The notes: generated by a model from the sequence alone, not told the origin. Shown: positions 46,819 to 55,944, numbered from the stretch's first letter. The stretch: 64,000 nucleotides of DNA from Zoogloea sp. (GCA_016703645.1 JADJBR010000010.1:496001-560000), one strand, 5' to 3'. Numbers and translations are program-made.

Positions 46819-47528
46819 TCGAGGCGATTGACGCCGCGCAGGCGCTCGGAAAGGTCGCTGGCCACCGTGGCGAGGCTGTCACCGGGGCCACGGACTTCGA
46901 TCCGGACGGTGCCGGCCCCACGTGTGGCGATCTGGGCGCTGCGCACGCCCTTTTCCTTGAGGGTATCGAGGAGTCGCGTCGCCGCCACTTCATTCTTGTA
47001 GAGGCCGAGGGACACGGCGAACTGGTTGGGCCCCGCGTCCTGCATGATGAAGAGATCGTCCACGCCAAGGCGACGCAGTTCGGCGGCCTTCTTTTCGGCG
47101 CCATCACGGCTTCCCTGTGCCGGAATATGCACCCACCAGGAGGACGGGGCCTCGCTGCGGGTTTCGCTGAGTTTGAAGCCCGTTCCGGCTTTGGCAATGC
47201 GGGCCGTCAGTTCGCGGGCCTGGTCCGGGCTGAGCCCGGCAAACACCACGCAGGCCTGGGGCGCCACGCTGTCGGCGGCGGGCGGTTCCGCTTCGGCCTT
47301 CTCCTTCGCAACGGCCTGCTCCGGCTCCGGGGCCGGCTTGACGACCGCCGGCGGTGCTGCGGGTGGGCGGGCTTCGGTCATGAGGCGCAGGCGCTCGGGA
47401 TTGAGCTGGTTGCTGAGCCTTTCCGGCTCGCCATAGGACGAGCCGCCGCCGAGCCAGCCCCTCCACAGGGCAAGGGCCAGCAGGTTGGCGAAGATCAGGA
47501 TGATGACGGTGACACGGAGTGGGGCCAT
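46806..47528 (-). CDS. SPOR-domain membrane protein
   Basis: A 240-residue bitopic protein. One N-terminal helix (about 5-25, LRVTVIILIFANLLALALW), a Pro/Ala-rich periplasmic linker (55-90), and a C-terminal SPOR domain (about 135-215, SWWVHIPAQGSRDGAEKKAA, then FAVSLGLYKNEVAATRLLDT). SPOR domains bind denuded septal peptidoglycan. The ATG at 47528 places the helix correctly; the extension to 47774 lies in coaX. Confidence 0.8.
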   Translation of the reverse strand: MAPLRVTVIILIFANLLALALWRGWLGGGSSYGEPERLSNQLNPERLRLMTEARPPAAPPAVVKPAPEPEQAVAKEKAEAEPPAADSVAPQACVVFAGLSPDQARELTARIAKAGTGFKLSETRSEAPSSWWVHIPAQGSRDGAEKKAAELRRLGVDDLFIMQDAGPNQFAVSLGLYKNEVAATRLLDTLKEKGVRSAQIATRGAGTVRIEVRGPGDSLATVASDLSERLRGVNRLECSP

Positions 47529-47590
47529 GGCCGCAAGACTAACCGATACGAAGGCACGGGAAAAGGCAAGCGCGCAGCGCTGTGGACACC

Positions 47591-48310
47591 CTAATCGGGC
47601 ATCAGCATGCGGGTAAGTCCTTCGAGCACCAGATTGTCCACCTCCCGCAGCGGGCACTCGAGCAGTGGCGCCAAAGACGCGGCGGCCCCCCCGTTGAGCA
47701 GGCAGAGACTGCCCGGCTCGGCGGCGACCAGGCGGAACATGCGCTCGATCGCCCCTAGCTGGGCATGCAGGCAACCGGTCTGGATGGCGTCTGCGGTACG
47801 CCGCGGCATGTGCTCGAAACGACCATCGGTGTAGGGCAACTGGGCCGTATCACGCGCCAGGGAAAGGCGCATCAGGTCCAGGCCGGGCAGGATCACGCCC
47901 CCTTGGAACACCCCCTGCCCATCCAGCACGTCGGCCGTGGTGGCCGTACCCGAGGTGACCACCAGCGCCGCTGCGCCGTGGATCGCGCGGGCGCCCACCA
48001 ACGCAGCCCAGCGATCGGCCCCGAGCCGGGACGGGTCGAGGTAGGCATTGCGAACCCCGTACCCTTCGGCCATGGGGCGTATCCACTCGGCCGCCAGACC
48101 GGCGCGTTCGAGGAAGGCGCCGAGGCGCCCACCCACCGTTGCCCCGGCCACATTGGCGCCGAGCACGCGCCTGATCGGCCCCAGGCCCGCGAGTACGTCG
48201 GCAAATCCGTCGAGGGCGCTGAGCAGCACGGCCCCCTGGCCGCACCAGCGCACGCCATCGTGGAGCCCCCACTTGAGACGGGTGTTGCCCACATCGAGAA
48301 GAAGGTCCAT
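47591..48310 (-). CDS. coaX: Type III pantothenate kinase CoaX
   Basis: A 239-residue ASKHA-fold kinase, first step of CoA synthesis. It starts MDLLLDVGNTRLKWGLHDG. The pantothenate/ATP motifs are RLGADRWAALVGARA, TSGTATTADVLDGQGVFQGG and ILPGLDLMRLSLARDTAQLP. The ATG shares its A with the birA stop (TGATG), so the two are coupled. It lies on the same strand as coaE, so two CoA steps are in one cluster. Confidence 0.95.
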   Translation of the reverse strand: MDLLLDVGNTRLKWGLHDGVRWCGQGAVLLSALDGFADVLAGLGPIRRVLGANVAGATVGGRLGAFLERAGLAAEWIRPMAEGYGVRNAYLDPSRLGADRWAALVGARAIHGAAALVVTSGTATTADVLDGQGVFQGGVILPGLDLMRLSLARDTAQLPYTDGRFEHMPRRTADAIQTGCLHAQLGAIERMFRLVAAEPGSLCLLNGGAAASLAPLLECPLREVDNLVLEGLTRMLMPD

Positions 48311-49149
48311 CAGGCCAGCCTCAGGGAGACTTCACCCGACAGCACCCGACGCAGCCCCCCCGGGGTCTGCAGCAACAAGGCGCCATCGTCGTCCACGCCG
48401 GCGCAGGTTCCCGCCAGGGCCTCCGCCTCCCCAAGGATGTTCACCGGCAGATTGGCAAAGGCATTGCGTTGTTGCCACGCTCCCCGCAGGGCGGAGAAGC
48501 CCGCTGCCGCGTAGACCTCGAAGAGGCGGTGAAGCTGGACCAACACCAGACCAAGGAGACGGCTGGCGTCAGGCGCCCGCCCGAGGCAGGCAGCCAGATC
48601 CGTGACACCGGTGGCGTATTCCACATCGGCGTCGGGGGGCAACTGCAGGTTGATGCCGATCCCTACGACGGCCGCCGGAACGCGCCCGCGCCCGGGCGTC
48701 AGTTCGACGAGAATGCCAGCCAGCTTGTGGCCATGCACCAGCACGTCATTGGGCCACTTGAGCTGCACGCCCTCGACTCCCAGTTCTTCGAGCGCCCGGG
48801 CCACGGCAAGGCCGGCGACGAGGGACAAGCCTGCAGGCACCGGGGCATCCGGGGCGAAGCGCCACAGGGCGGAGAAGGTCAGGCTGGCACCCGGCCAGGA
48901 CTTCCAGGCACGCCCCCGCCGCCCCCGCCCGGACGTCTGCACGTCAGCGGCGAGCACATGCACGCGCCCGTCGTCCGGGGGCAAGTCGGCCAGCAGACGG
49001 CTGTTGGTGGAATCGCACTCCGTCAGGAGCACCAGCGAAAAGGCACCAGCCAAGTCATCCAAAGCAGCCAGCACCGCCCCCGCATCGAGGGCCTCGTAAT
49101 CGGAACGGTCCAAGAATCGAATCCCGGCAAATGAAATCAGGCCGGTCAT
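48310..49149 (-). CDS. birA: Biotin--[acetyl-CoA-carboxylase] ligase BirA
   Basis: A 279-residue biotin protein ligase. Catalytic core: ECDSTNSRLLADL, the biotin/ATP loop ADVQTSGRGRRGRAWKSWPG, and LKWPNDVLVHGHKLAGILVE with GIGINLQLPPDADVE, then the C-terminal SH3-like domain ending LRRVLSGEVSLRLA. Only about 45 residues precede the core, too few for the winged-helix domain of the E. coli repressor-type BirA, so it is probably a ligase without DNA binding. ATG at 49149. Confidence 0.93.
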   Translation of the reverse strand: MTGLISFAGIRFLDRSDYEALDAGAVLAALDDLAGAFSLVLLTECDSTNSRLLADLPPDDGRVHVLAADVQTSGRGRRGRAWKSWPGASLTFSALWRFAPDAPVPAGLSLVAGLAVARALEELGVEGVQLKWPNDVLVHGHKLAGILVELTPGRGRVPAAVVGIGINLQLPPDADVEYATGVTDLAACLGRAPDASRLLGLVLVQLHRLFEVYAAAGFSALRGAWQQRNAFANLPVNILGEAEALAGTCAGVDDDGALLLQTPGGLRRVLSGEVSLRLA

Positions 49150-49314
49150 TATGGAGCAAGGCGCCTCGTCAGGCGTGCTCACCCGCGCTCCGCACTTGTG
49201 AAGAAATGGGGGCGAGTGCTTCGAGACCGCTCCGGCTAGCACCGTCCGGGAAGGAGTACAGGGCGTATCGCGAGCACGAAGTCGGGGCCGCGCAGTCGAT
49301 CCCTCCCCAGGCTT

Positions 49315-50718
49315 TCAGGCCGGATCAGGGTCTTCCAGCCCCAGCTCCTGGATCTTGCGGGTGATCGTGTTGCGGCCGATCCCGAGCAACTGGGCGGCCT
49401 CGATGCGCCGGCCACCGGTGGACACCAGGGCGCGCCGGATGAGGATGCGCTCGAAATCCTTGCTGAGGCGGTCGAAGACCTCACCCGGATTCTGGGCCAG
49501 GGAGCGGTCCACCTCGGCCATGAGGGCGTCGCCCCAATTGGCCGGCTGCTCCCGCGTCGGCTGATCCTTCAGCTCGGGGGGCAGATCGGCCACTTCAACG
49601 GTCTGACCGGGGGCCATCACCGTGAGCCAATGGCAAAGGTTCTCAAGCTGACGGACGTTCCCGGGGAAATCCAGGCTCTGAAGGTACTTGAGCGTGCTCT
49701 CCGACAGGCGCTTGGCTTCAACGCCCAGCTCCTGGGCCGACAGGGCAATGAAATGCTTGGCCAGGGGCGGGATGTCCTCGCGGCGTTCGCGCAGGGGCGG
49801 AAGGCGCAAGCGGATCACATTGAGGCGGTGGAACAGATCCTCGCGGAACAGCCCCTGGCGGACACGCTCCTCCATGTTCTGGTGGGTGGCCGCGATGACC
49901 CGCACATTGGCCTTGATGGGCTGGTGTCCACCCACACGATAGAAGTTGTTGTCGGACAACACCCGCAGCAGCCGGGTCTGCAGCTCGGCGGGCATGTCAC
50001 CGATCTCATCGAGGAAGAGGGTTCCGCCCTCGGCCTGCTCGAAGCGGCCCCGGCGCATGGTCTGGGCACCGGTGAAGGCCCCCCGCTCATGGCCGAACAG
50101 TTCGGATTCGAGGAGGTCACGGGGAATCGCGGCCGTATTGATGGCGATGAAGGGCGCGTCCTTGCGCGGGCTGTGACGATGCAGTGCCCGTGCAACCAGC
50201 TCCTTCCCGGAGCCGGACTCACCGTTGATCAGCACCGTGGCATGGGACTGGGAGAGTCGCCCGATGGCCCGGAAGACCTCCTGCATGGCAGGCGCCTGGC
50301 CAAGAATCTCCGGGACTGCGCTGAGCACTTCCTCGGAACCGACCTGATGGGCGCTCTCTTCGATGGCGCGACGCACCAGCTCCACCGCCTGATCCACATC
50401 AAAGGGCTTGGGCAGATACTCGAAGGCTCCCCCCTGAAAGGCCGCCACCGCGCTGTCCAGGTCAGAGTAGGCGGTCATGATGATCACCGGCATGTGCGGA
50501 AAGCGCGCCTTGACCTTGGACAGCAGGGTCAGACCCGACTCGCCGGGCATGCGGATGTCGGAGAGCAGCACCCTTGGCGCCTGCGACGTACCCTCCAGCG
50601 CCGCGAGCACTTCCCCGGCGGAGCCGAAGCTCTTGTACGGAATCTCCTCCCGCGCCAGGGCCTTCTCCAGCACCCAACGGATCGAGCGGTCGTCATCAAC
50701 TATCCAGACTGCATTCAT
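49315..50718 (-). CDS. ntrC: Nitrogen regulation response regulator NtrC (GlnG)
   Basis: A 467-residue sigma-54 activator. The receiver domain (1-120) begins MNAVWIVDDDRSIRWVLEKA with the phospho-acceptor Asp in LLSDIRMPGESG. The AAA+ domain (about 140-380) has Walker A GESGSGKE, the GAFTGA loop (ERGAFTGAQTM) that contacts sigma-54, and LFLDEIGDMPAELQTRLLRV. The Fis-type HTH is at the C-terminus (RRIEAAQLLGIGRNTITRKI). Should activate glnA from the sites at 54132-54177. Confidence 0.96.
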   Translation of the reverse strand: MNAVWIVDDDRSIRWVLEKALAREEIPYKSFGSAGEVLAALEGTSQAPRVLLSDIRMPGESGLTLLSKVKARFPHMPVIIMTAYSDLDSAVAAFQGGAFEYLPKPFDVDQAVELVRRAIEESAHQVGSEEVLSAVPEILGQAPAMQEVFRAIGRLSQSHATVLINGESGSGKELVARALHRHSPRKDAPFIAINTAAIPRDLLESELFGHERGAFTGAQTMRRGRFEQAEGGTLFLDEIGDMPAELQTRLLRVLSDNNFYRVGGHQPIKANVRVIAATHQNMEERVRQGLFREDLFHRLNVIRLRLPPLRERREDIPPLAKHFIALSAQELGVEAKRLSESTLKYLQSLDFPGNVRQLENLCHWLTVMAPGQTVEVADLPPELKDQPTREQPANWGDALMAEVDRSLAQNPGEVFDRLSKDFERILIRRALVSTGGRRIEAAQLLGIGRNTITRKIQELGLEDPDPA

Positions 50719-50771
50719 GTCATTCACGCGCACAAGTGATTCAGGCAAACAAAAAGGGTTAGCGGACAAAT

Positions 50772-50786
50772 GCACCAAAACAGTGC
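50772..50786. promoter_or_regulatory. NtrC binding site between ntrB and ntrC
   Basis: GCACC-AAAAC-AGTGC on the plus strand (GCACT-N5-GGTGC on the minus strand) fits the NtrC consensus GCACY-N5-GGTGC. It lies 10 nt past the ntrB stop and about 55 nt before the ntrC start, suggesting autoregulation of ntrC by NtrC. Confidence 0.6.
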
Positions 50787-50796
50787 CTCAGTCAAT

Positions 50797-51870
50797 TCAT
50801 GATTCCAGATCCCTGGCGATCGGCAGGAAGATCGTGAAACAGGTGCGCCCGGGACGGGACTCCACCTCGATTGCCCCCTGATGCTGTTCGACGAAGCTCT
50901 GTGCGAGGGACAAGCCCAGGCCGCTGCCGTTCTCGCGCCCGGACACCAGGGGGTAGAAAATCTTGTCGCGAATGCCTTCCGGTATGCCGGGGCCGTTGTC
51001 GATCACCTGCAACTGCAGGGCGAGCTTGAAACGGCGCTTGGCCAGGGTAACTTGCCGAGCCGCCCGGGTGCGCAGCACGATTTCACCGCTGCCGTGCATG
51101 GCCTGGGCGGCATTGCGGGCGATGTTCAGGATGGCCTGGATGAGCTGTTCGCGATCTCCGGTGATGTAGGGCAGGCTCGTGTCGTAGTCCCGCTGCACGG
51201 TCACCGCCGGGAACTCCGCCAGGATCAGGCGCCTCACCCGTTCAAGGACATCATGGGGGTTGAGCTGGGAGGGCTGCATCATCCGGTGGGAGGTGAGCAG
51301 CCGGTTCATCAGGTCCTGCAGACGATCGACCTCGGCGATGATCACCTGGGTGTATTCGCGCAGTTGCGGATCGTCCAGCTCCCGCTCAAGCAACTGGGCC
51401 GAACCACGGATGCCCCCCAGGGGATTCTTGATCTCGTGAGCCAGATTGCGGATGAGTTCGCGGCTTGCCTGTTGTTGGTGCGCGAGCTGCTCCTCGCGTG
51501 CCACTTTCAGGTGCGCGTCCATCGGACGGAACTCCAGAAGCAGGCGCGCGCTGACCGAATCGACGGGCGTGACGGTGCAGTCAAGCTGCAGGGCCTCCAT
51601 GCCCGGGCGCGTCACCGTCAGGTTGTGTCCGGTATAGCTCCAGTTGTCCCGCAGAACGTTGTTGAGTGCGCTGGCCAGCCCCGCCGGCTCCCCGAGCAGG
51701 CGCCGCAGGGAATAGCCGACGATCTTGCGGCTGCTCGCGGCGAACAGGTTTTCAGCCCCGGGATTGAGATAGCGCACGGTGAGTTCGTCGTCCACCAGCA
51801 CCACGGCAGATGACAACAGTTCGAGGCCAGCAAAAGGGGAGGTAGGGCTGGGGGATTGGTCGTTTTGCAT
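50797..51870 (-). CDS. ntrB: Nitrogen regulation sensor histidine kinase NtrB (GlnL)
   Basis: A 357-residue soluble kinase/phosphatase for NtrC. PAS domain at 15-125 (SSAVVLVDDELTVRYLNPGA). H-box with the phosphorylated His (RNLAHEIKNPLGGIRGSAQL), then N-box (LNIARNAAQAMHGSGEIVLR), G1 and G2 (IDNGPGIPEGIRDKIFYPLV, GSGLGLSLAQSFVEQH). No membrane segments, as usual for GlnL. The start MQNDQSPSP is chosen because the PAS domain follows closely. Confidence 0.95.
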   Translation of the reverse strand: MQNDQSPSPTSPFAGLELLSSAVVLVDDELTVRYLNPGAENLFAASSRKIVGYSLRRLLGEPAGLASALNNVLRDNWSYTGHNLTVTRPGMEALQLDCTVTPVDSVSARLLLEFRPMDAHLKVAREEQLAHQQQASRELIRNLAHEIKNPLGGIRGSAQLLERELDDPQLREYTQVIIAEVDRLQDLMNRLLTSHRMMQPSQLNPHDVLERVRRLILAEFPAVTVQRDYDTSLPYITGDREQLIQAILNIARNAAQAMHGSGEIVLRTRAARQVTLAKRRFKLALQLQVIDNGPGIPEGIRDKIFYPLVSGRENGSGLGLSLAQSFVEQHQGAIEVESRPGRTCFTIFLPIARDLES

Positions 51871-51934
51871 ATGGGCAGACCAATGCAAGAAGCAGACCAC
51901 TTGCCCGACGATTCACTGAGGCGACGGAGCCCCC

Positions 51935-52414
51935 CTAACGGAGGTTCGCAATCTCCTTGCGCAGGGCCTCGATGTTGCGTTCGTGGATCTGCAGCTTGTC
52001 CTTGTAGGGCTGCAGCCGCTCCAGCGCCTTCTGGTAATTGCGCTCATCGGTACGGATGCTCTCCTGACTCGCCAGGTCCCGCCGGGCCGCATCCAGGGCT
52101 TTCTGTTCACTGGCCAGCTCTTCGTCAAGAATGCGGCGCCGATCACTGTCGCGCGCCTTTTGGGTGCCCGTATCGACCCTGGGGAAACCCGCACTGGACG
52201 TAGATGCACCATTTTGGGGCGCAGGTGCCGGGCGGGATGCACTCGGTACCGAAGACACCGCCTGATCACGGGCAAGAAGACTGCACCCCCGCCCGGAAGC
52301 CTTGCTGTTGGTGTATGTGACGTGGCCAGCCTCATCAACGCACTTGTAGATATCCGCCCACGCCGGGGAAATACACAGCGAGGCAGCCAGCGAAAGGAAA
52401 ATTCTCGGGTTCAT
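51935..52414 (-). CDS. Periplasmic DUF4124-domain protein with coiled-coil tail
   Basis: A 159-residue exported protein. Signal peptide MNPRIFLSLAASLCISPAWA, then DUF4124 (IYKCVDEAGHVTYTNSKASG, about 20-40), a Ser/Pro/Ala-rich spacer, and a charged coiled coil (about 95-159, ILDEELASEQKALDAARRDL ... IHERNIEALRKEIANLR). Function unknown. DUF4124 proteins commonly sit between glnA and ntrB in betaproteobacteria. The glnA terminator separates it from glnA. Confidence 0.82.
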   Translation of the reverse strand: MNPRIFLSLAASLCISPAWADIYKCVDEAGHVTYTNSKASGRGCSLLARDQAVSSVPSASRPAPAPQNGASTSSAGFPRVDTGTQKARDSDRRRILDEELASEQKALDAARRDLASQESIRTDERNYQKALERLQPYKDKLQIHERNIEALRKEIANLR

Positions 52415-52487
52415 CGTTGGCACAGGTTGGTTCAGAAGCTGGACTAGTTTAGGGGCCGGCCCGGTCAAACACAAACAAGGGCCGAAA

Positions 52488-52513
52488 ACAAAAGGACGGG
52501 CCTAAGCCCGTCC
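52488..52513 (-). terminator. Rho-independent terminator of glnA
   Basis: An 8-bp perfect stem, GGACGGGC (52494-52501) with GCCCGTCC (52506-52513), has a 4-nt loop and is followed on the minus strand by TTTTGTTTT. About 50 nt past the glnA stop. Confidence 0.9.
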
Positions 52514-52563
52514 CCTTGTAACGCGTTGGCCGGCCAGCACGCTGACCGGCTCCGACCCGAAGA

Positions 52564-53982
52564 TCAGATGGCGTAGTACATCTCGAACTCGACCGGGTGC
52601 ACTTCGACGCGCAGACGGTTCACTTCATCGTTCTTCAGGGCAATGAAGGAATCGATGAAGTCATTGCTGAACACACCACCACGGGTCAGGAACTCACGAT
52701 CCTTGTCGAGGGCAGCCAGTGCTTCCTCGAGGCTGGAGCAGACGGTCGGGATGAGCGCGTCTTCTTCCGGCGGCAGATCGTAGAGGTTCTTGTCGGCGGG
52801 ATCGCCCGGGTGGATCTTGTTCTGGATGCCGTCGAGGCCGGCCATCATCAGCGCGGCAAAGCACAGGTAGGGGTTTGCACCCGGATCCGGGAAACGGGTC
52901 TCGATGCGGCGGGCCTTTTCGCTGTTCACGAACGGGATACGGATGGAAGCGGAACGGTTCTTGGCAGAGTAGGCCAGCTTCACCGGTGCTTCGTAGTGCG
53001 GGACCAGACGCTTGTAGGAGTTGGTCAGCGGGTTGGTGATGGCGTTCAGGGCCTTGGCGTGCTTGATGATGCCGCCGATGTAGAACAGGGCGGTCTCGGA
53101 CAGGCCAGCGTAGCCGTTGCCGGCGAACAGGTTCTTGCCGTCCTTCCAGATGGACTGGTGCACGTGCATGCCGGAACCGTTGTCGCCAACGATGGGCTTG
53201 GGCATGAAGGTGGCCGTCTTGCCGTACTGGTGGGCAACGTTCTGGACGATGTACTTCAGGATCTGGGTCTGGTCGGCGCGACGCACCAGGGTGTCGAACT
53301 TGGTGCCGATTTCGTTCTGGCCGGCAGTGGCGACTTCGTGGTGATGCACTTCGACGGGCACGCCGCAGGCCTCAAGGGCCAGACACATGGCGGCACGCAT
53401 GTCGTTGAAGGAGTCAACCGGCGGGACGGGGAAATAGCCACCCTTCACGGCGGGACGGTAACCGGTGTTGCCGCCTTCGAACTTGGTGTCGGACGACCAG
53501 GCACCTTCTTCGGAGAAAATCTTGTGGTACGCACCGGACATGCCCACTTTCCACTCGACGGAGTCGAAAATGAAGAATTCGGGTTCCGGGCCAAAGTAGG
53601 CGGTATCACCAATACCGGAGGACTTCAGGTAAGCCTCGGCACGATTGGCGATGGAGCGGGGATCACGGTCGTAGCCCTTGCCGTCGGCGGGGTCGATCAC
53701 GTCACAGGACAGAACCAGGGTGGTTTCGTCGAAGAACGGGTCGATGTAGGCGGTGTTGGGATCCGGCATCAGCAGCATGTCGGAAGCCTGGATACCCTTC
53801 CAGCCGGCAATCGAAGAACCGTCAAAGGCATGACCGCTTTCAAACTTATCGTCGTCGAACGCGCTCACGGGCACGCCAACGTGCTGTTCCTTGCCCTTGG
53901 TGTCGGTAAAACGGAAGTCGACGAATTTGACTTCGTTTTCCTGAACCATCTTCATGACGTCTTGCGGGGTCATATCACTCAC
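52564..53982 (-). CDS. glnA: Glutamine synthetase type I (GSI-beta)
   Basis: A 472-residue dodecameric enzyme that makes glutamine from glutamate and ammonia. Family motifs: [20 protein letters not shown], the metal/glutamate site [38 protein letters not shown], and [18 protein letters not shown]. The adenylylated tyrosine lies in [10 protein letters not shown], so GlnE control is expected. It is preceded by a sigma-54 promoter and two NtrC sites. Confidence 0.98.
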   Translation of the reverse strand: MSDMTPQDVMKMVQENEVKFVDFRFTDTKGKEQHVGVPVSAFDDDKFESGHAFDGSSIAGWKGIQASDMLLMPDPNTAYIDPFFDETTLVLSCDVIDPADGKGYDRDPRSIANRAEAYLKSSGIGDTAYFGPEPEFFIFDSVEWKVGMSGAYHKIFSEEGAWSSDTKFEGGNTGYRPAVKGGYFPVPPVDSFNDMRAAMCLALEACGVPVEVHHHEVATAGQNEIGTKFDTLVRRADQTQILKYIVQNVAHQYGKTATFMPKPIVGDNGSGMHVHQSIWKDGKNLFAGNGYAGLSETALFYIGGIIKHAKALNAITNPLTNSYKRLVPHYEAPVKLAYSAKNRSASIRIPFVNSEKARRIETRFPDPGANPYLCFAALMMAGLDGIQNKIHPGDPADKNLYDLPPEEDALIPTVCSSLEEALAALDKDREFLTRGGVFSNDFIDSFIALKNDEVNRLRVEVHPVEFEMYYAI

Positions 53983-54052
53983 TCCTAACGGGTTGAAGCT
54001 GCTGCGCAGTGGAAAAAGATAGGGGTTACAACAATAAGTCAGAACGCTTGAA

Positions 54053-54068
54053 AGCAGGGAGCATGCCA
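54053..54068 (-). promoter_or_regulatory. Sigma-54 promoter of glnA
   Basis: On the minus strand TGGCATGCTCCCTGCT matches the RpoN consensus (TGGCAYG-N4-YTGCW), with GG and GC exactly 10 bases apart. The predicted start near 54042 gives a leader of about 60 nt to the glnA ATG at 53982. Confidence 0.8.
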
Positions 54069-54131
54069 GCTACCAAGTGAAAACAGTTCATTGTGCCACA
54101 AGGGCAGGCCACATCGCCCCGAAAAAAACAG

Positions 54132-54146
54132 GCACCAATACGGTGC
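54132..54146. promoter_or_regulatory. NtrC binding site 1 upstream of glnA
   Basis: GCACC-AATAC-GGTGC is a perfect NtrC dimer site (GCACC-N5-GGTGC), about 95 bp upstream of the predicted glnA transcription start. Confidence 0.8.
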
Positions 54147-54162
54147 ATGTTGCACAAAAAAA

Positions 54163-54177
54163 GCACATAAGTGGTGC
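54163..54177. promoter_or_regulatory. NtrC binding site 2 upstream of glnA
   Basis: GCACA-TAAGT-GGTGC matches the NtrC consensus with one deviation. Its centre is 31 bp (about three helical turns) from site 1, the usual arrangement for cooperative binding by NtrC. Confidence 0.78.
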
Positions 54178-54324
54178 AAACTCGACCGGTGCAATGCCGC
54201 GATGCCACAGAACGAGGCGTGAAAAGCCACCCTCGGGCGGGCAGACACCCTCCCGCATGCATGGCTTGCGGCCGTGGAGGGCAGCGGTATACTCGCAGGC
54301 CCTCCTTCTCATCGGATGCCTGCC

Positions 54325-54777
54325 ATGGGAAAACTCAGTGAAACCCTCGCCCTCGCCCAGGAACGCGCCCGCAGCCTGGGTCTTCCCTACGCCGGCGCCC
54401 TGACGCCCCGGGAAGCATGGGATGTGCTCCAGCTGGCACCGGGCTCCAAGCTCGTCGATGTCCGCACCCGTGCGGAATGGGACTGGGTCGGCCGCGTGCC
54501 GGGCGCCATCGAGATCGAGTGGATGCTTTATCCGGGCAACGAACCCAACGCCCACTTCCTGGCACACTTCAAGCGTCAGGTCGATCCGGAAGCGCTGGTG
54601 ATGTTCCTGTGCCGAAGCGGCGCCCGTTCCAACGCCGCGGCCACCCTGGCAGCCGGCTCGGGCTTCACCAATGCCTACAACATCCTGGAAGGCTTCGAAG
54701 GCGACAAGGACGCCGGCGGCCACCGCAACAAGGTCGGGGGCTGGCGTCACGCCAACCTGCCGTGGACCCAGGGCTGA
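54325..54777 (+). CDS. Rhodanese-like domain protein
   Basis: A 150-residue single-domain rhodanese. Motifs: ALTPREAWDVLQLAPGSKLV, DVRTRAEWDWVGRVPGAIEI, and the active-site loop with cysteine FLCRSGARSNAAATLA. It ends GFEGDKDAGGHRNKVGGWRH, a tail shared by this betaproteobacterial subfamily. An ATG three codons earlier (54316) is also possible. Likely a sulfurtransferase; the acceptor is unknown. Starts about 18 nt before nadA, so probably co-transcribed with it, possibly sulfur-related to its Fe-S cluster (inference). Confidence 0.87.
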   Translation: MGKLSETLALAQERARSLGLPYAGALTPREAWDVLQLAPGSKLVDVRTRAEWDWVGRVPGAIEIEWMLYPGNEPNAHFLAHFKRQVDPEALVMFLCRSGARSNAAATLAAGSGFTNAYNILEGFEGDKDAGGHRNKVGGWRHANLPWTQG

Positions 54778-54795
54778 ACACCACAGGACACCGAG

Positions 54796-55896
54796 ATGCA
54801 AGCCGTTCCCATCAGTTTCGACCGCTTCAACACTCTTTCCGACACCGATGCCCACGCGCGCATTCGCGCTGCCCGTGAGCGCCTCGGCGACCGGGCCGTG
54901 CTGCTGTGTCACCACTACCAGCGGGCCGACGTCTACCAATACGCCGACCTCACCGGCGACTCCCTCAAGCTGTCGCGTCTGGCGGCCGAAACGGAAGCCG
55001 AGTTCATCGTTTTCTGCGGCGTGCACTTCATGGCCGAGGTGGCGGACATCATGTCCAAACCCCACCAGCAGGCCATCCTGCCTGATCTCGCTGCCGGCTG
55101 TTCGATGGCCGACATGGCCAACCTGGCCAAGGTGGAACGCTGCTGGCGCGAACTGGCCGAGGTGCTCGAAACCCCGGACGCGTTGATCACCCCGGTCACC
55201 TACATCAACTCCGCCGCCGACCTGAAAGCCTTCTGCGGCGAACATGGCGGCATCGTGTGCACCTCCACCAACGCCCCCACCATCCTCGACTGGGCCTTCG
55301 CCCAGCGCGAAAAGGTGCTGTTCTTCCCCGACCAGCACCTGGGCCGCTGGACCGGCTTCAAGAAGGGCATTCCGCTGGAAGAAATGGTGGTGTGGGACCC
55401 GGACCTCGAATACGGCGGCCTCAGCGTCGAGCAGATCCGCAATGCGAAGATCCTGCTCTGGAAGGGCCACTGCTCGGTGCACCAGATGTTCCAGCCGGCG
55501 CACATCATCAAGTTCCGCAACCAGTACCCCGACGGGCTGGTCATCTCCCACCCGGAGAGCGCCCTCGAGGTGTGCCGCCAGTCCGACTACGTGGGCTCCA
55601 CCGAGTACATCATCAACGTCATCAAGGGTGCAGCGCCCGGTACCCGCTGGCTGGTGGGCACCGAGCTGAACCTGGTGAATCGCCTCGCCGAAGAGGTCAA
55701 GGCCGAGGGCAAGATCGTCCAGTTCATGGCGCCCACCGTGTGCATGTGCTCGACCATGCAGCGCATTGACCCCCAGCATCTGGCCTGGACCCTCGAGAAC
55801 CTGGCCGACGGCAAGGTGGTCAATCGCATCAGTGTGCCTGAGCACGAGGCGACGCTGGCCAAGCTGGCCCTGGAGCGCATGCTGGCGGTTTCCTGA
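54796..55896 (+). CDS. nadA: Quinolinate synthase NadA
   Basis: A 366-residue [4Fe-4S] enzyme that condenses iminoaspartate with DHAP for NAD synthesis. Motifs: VLLCHHYQRADVYQYADLTG, the triad repeats FCGVHFMAEVADIMSKPHQQ, PDLAAGCSMADMA (cluster Cys), CTSTNAPTILDWAF, SHPESALEVCRQSDYVGSTE and PTVCMCSTMQRIDPQHL (cluster Cys). Ends before a good terminator. nadB and nadC are not in the window. Confidence 0.97.
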   Translation: MQAVPISFDRFNTLSDTDAHARIRAARERLGDRAVLLCHHYQRADVYQYADLTGDSLKLSRLAAETEAEFIVFCGVHFMAEVADIMSKPHQQAILPDLAAGCSMADMANLAKVERCWRELAEVLETPDALITPVTYINSAADLKAFCGEHGGIVCTSTNAPTILDWAFAQREKVLFFPDQHLGRWTGFKKGIPLEEMVVWDPDLEYGGLSVEQIRNAKILLWKGHCSVHQMFQPAHIIKFRNQYPDGLVISHPESALEVCRQSDYVGSTEYIINVIKGAAPGTRWLVGTELNLVNRLAEEVKAEGKIVQFMAPTVCMCSTMQRIDPQHLAWTLENLADGKVVNRISVPEHEATLAKLALERMLAVS

Positions 55897-55919
55897 AGCA
55901 ATCCCCGCAGACACTCAAG

Positions 55920-55944
55920 ACGGCGCCCTGTGGCGCCGTTTTTC
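55920..55944 (+). terminator. Rho-independent terminator after nadA
   Basis: ACGGCGCC (55920-55927), a 4-nt loop, GGCGCCGT (55932-55939) and then TTTTT. It lies 24 nt past the nadA stop. Confidence 0.88.

Noticed and set aside
51883-51899. Sigma-54-like element TGGTCTGCTTCTTGCA upstream of ntrB
   Set aside because: Spacing is right, but the -24 half is poor and the predicted start would leave only about 3 nt before the ntrB ATG.
54088-55914. 608-codon minus-strand ORF across rhodanese and nadA
   Set aside because: Antisense shadow; nadA and rhodanese motifs are on the plus strand.
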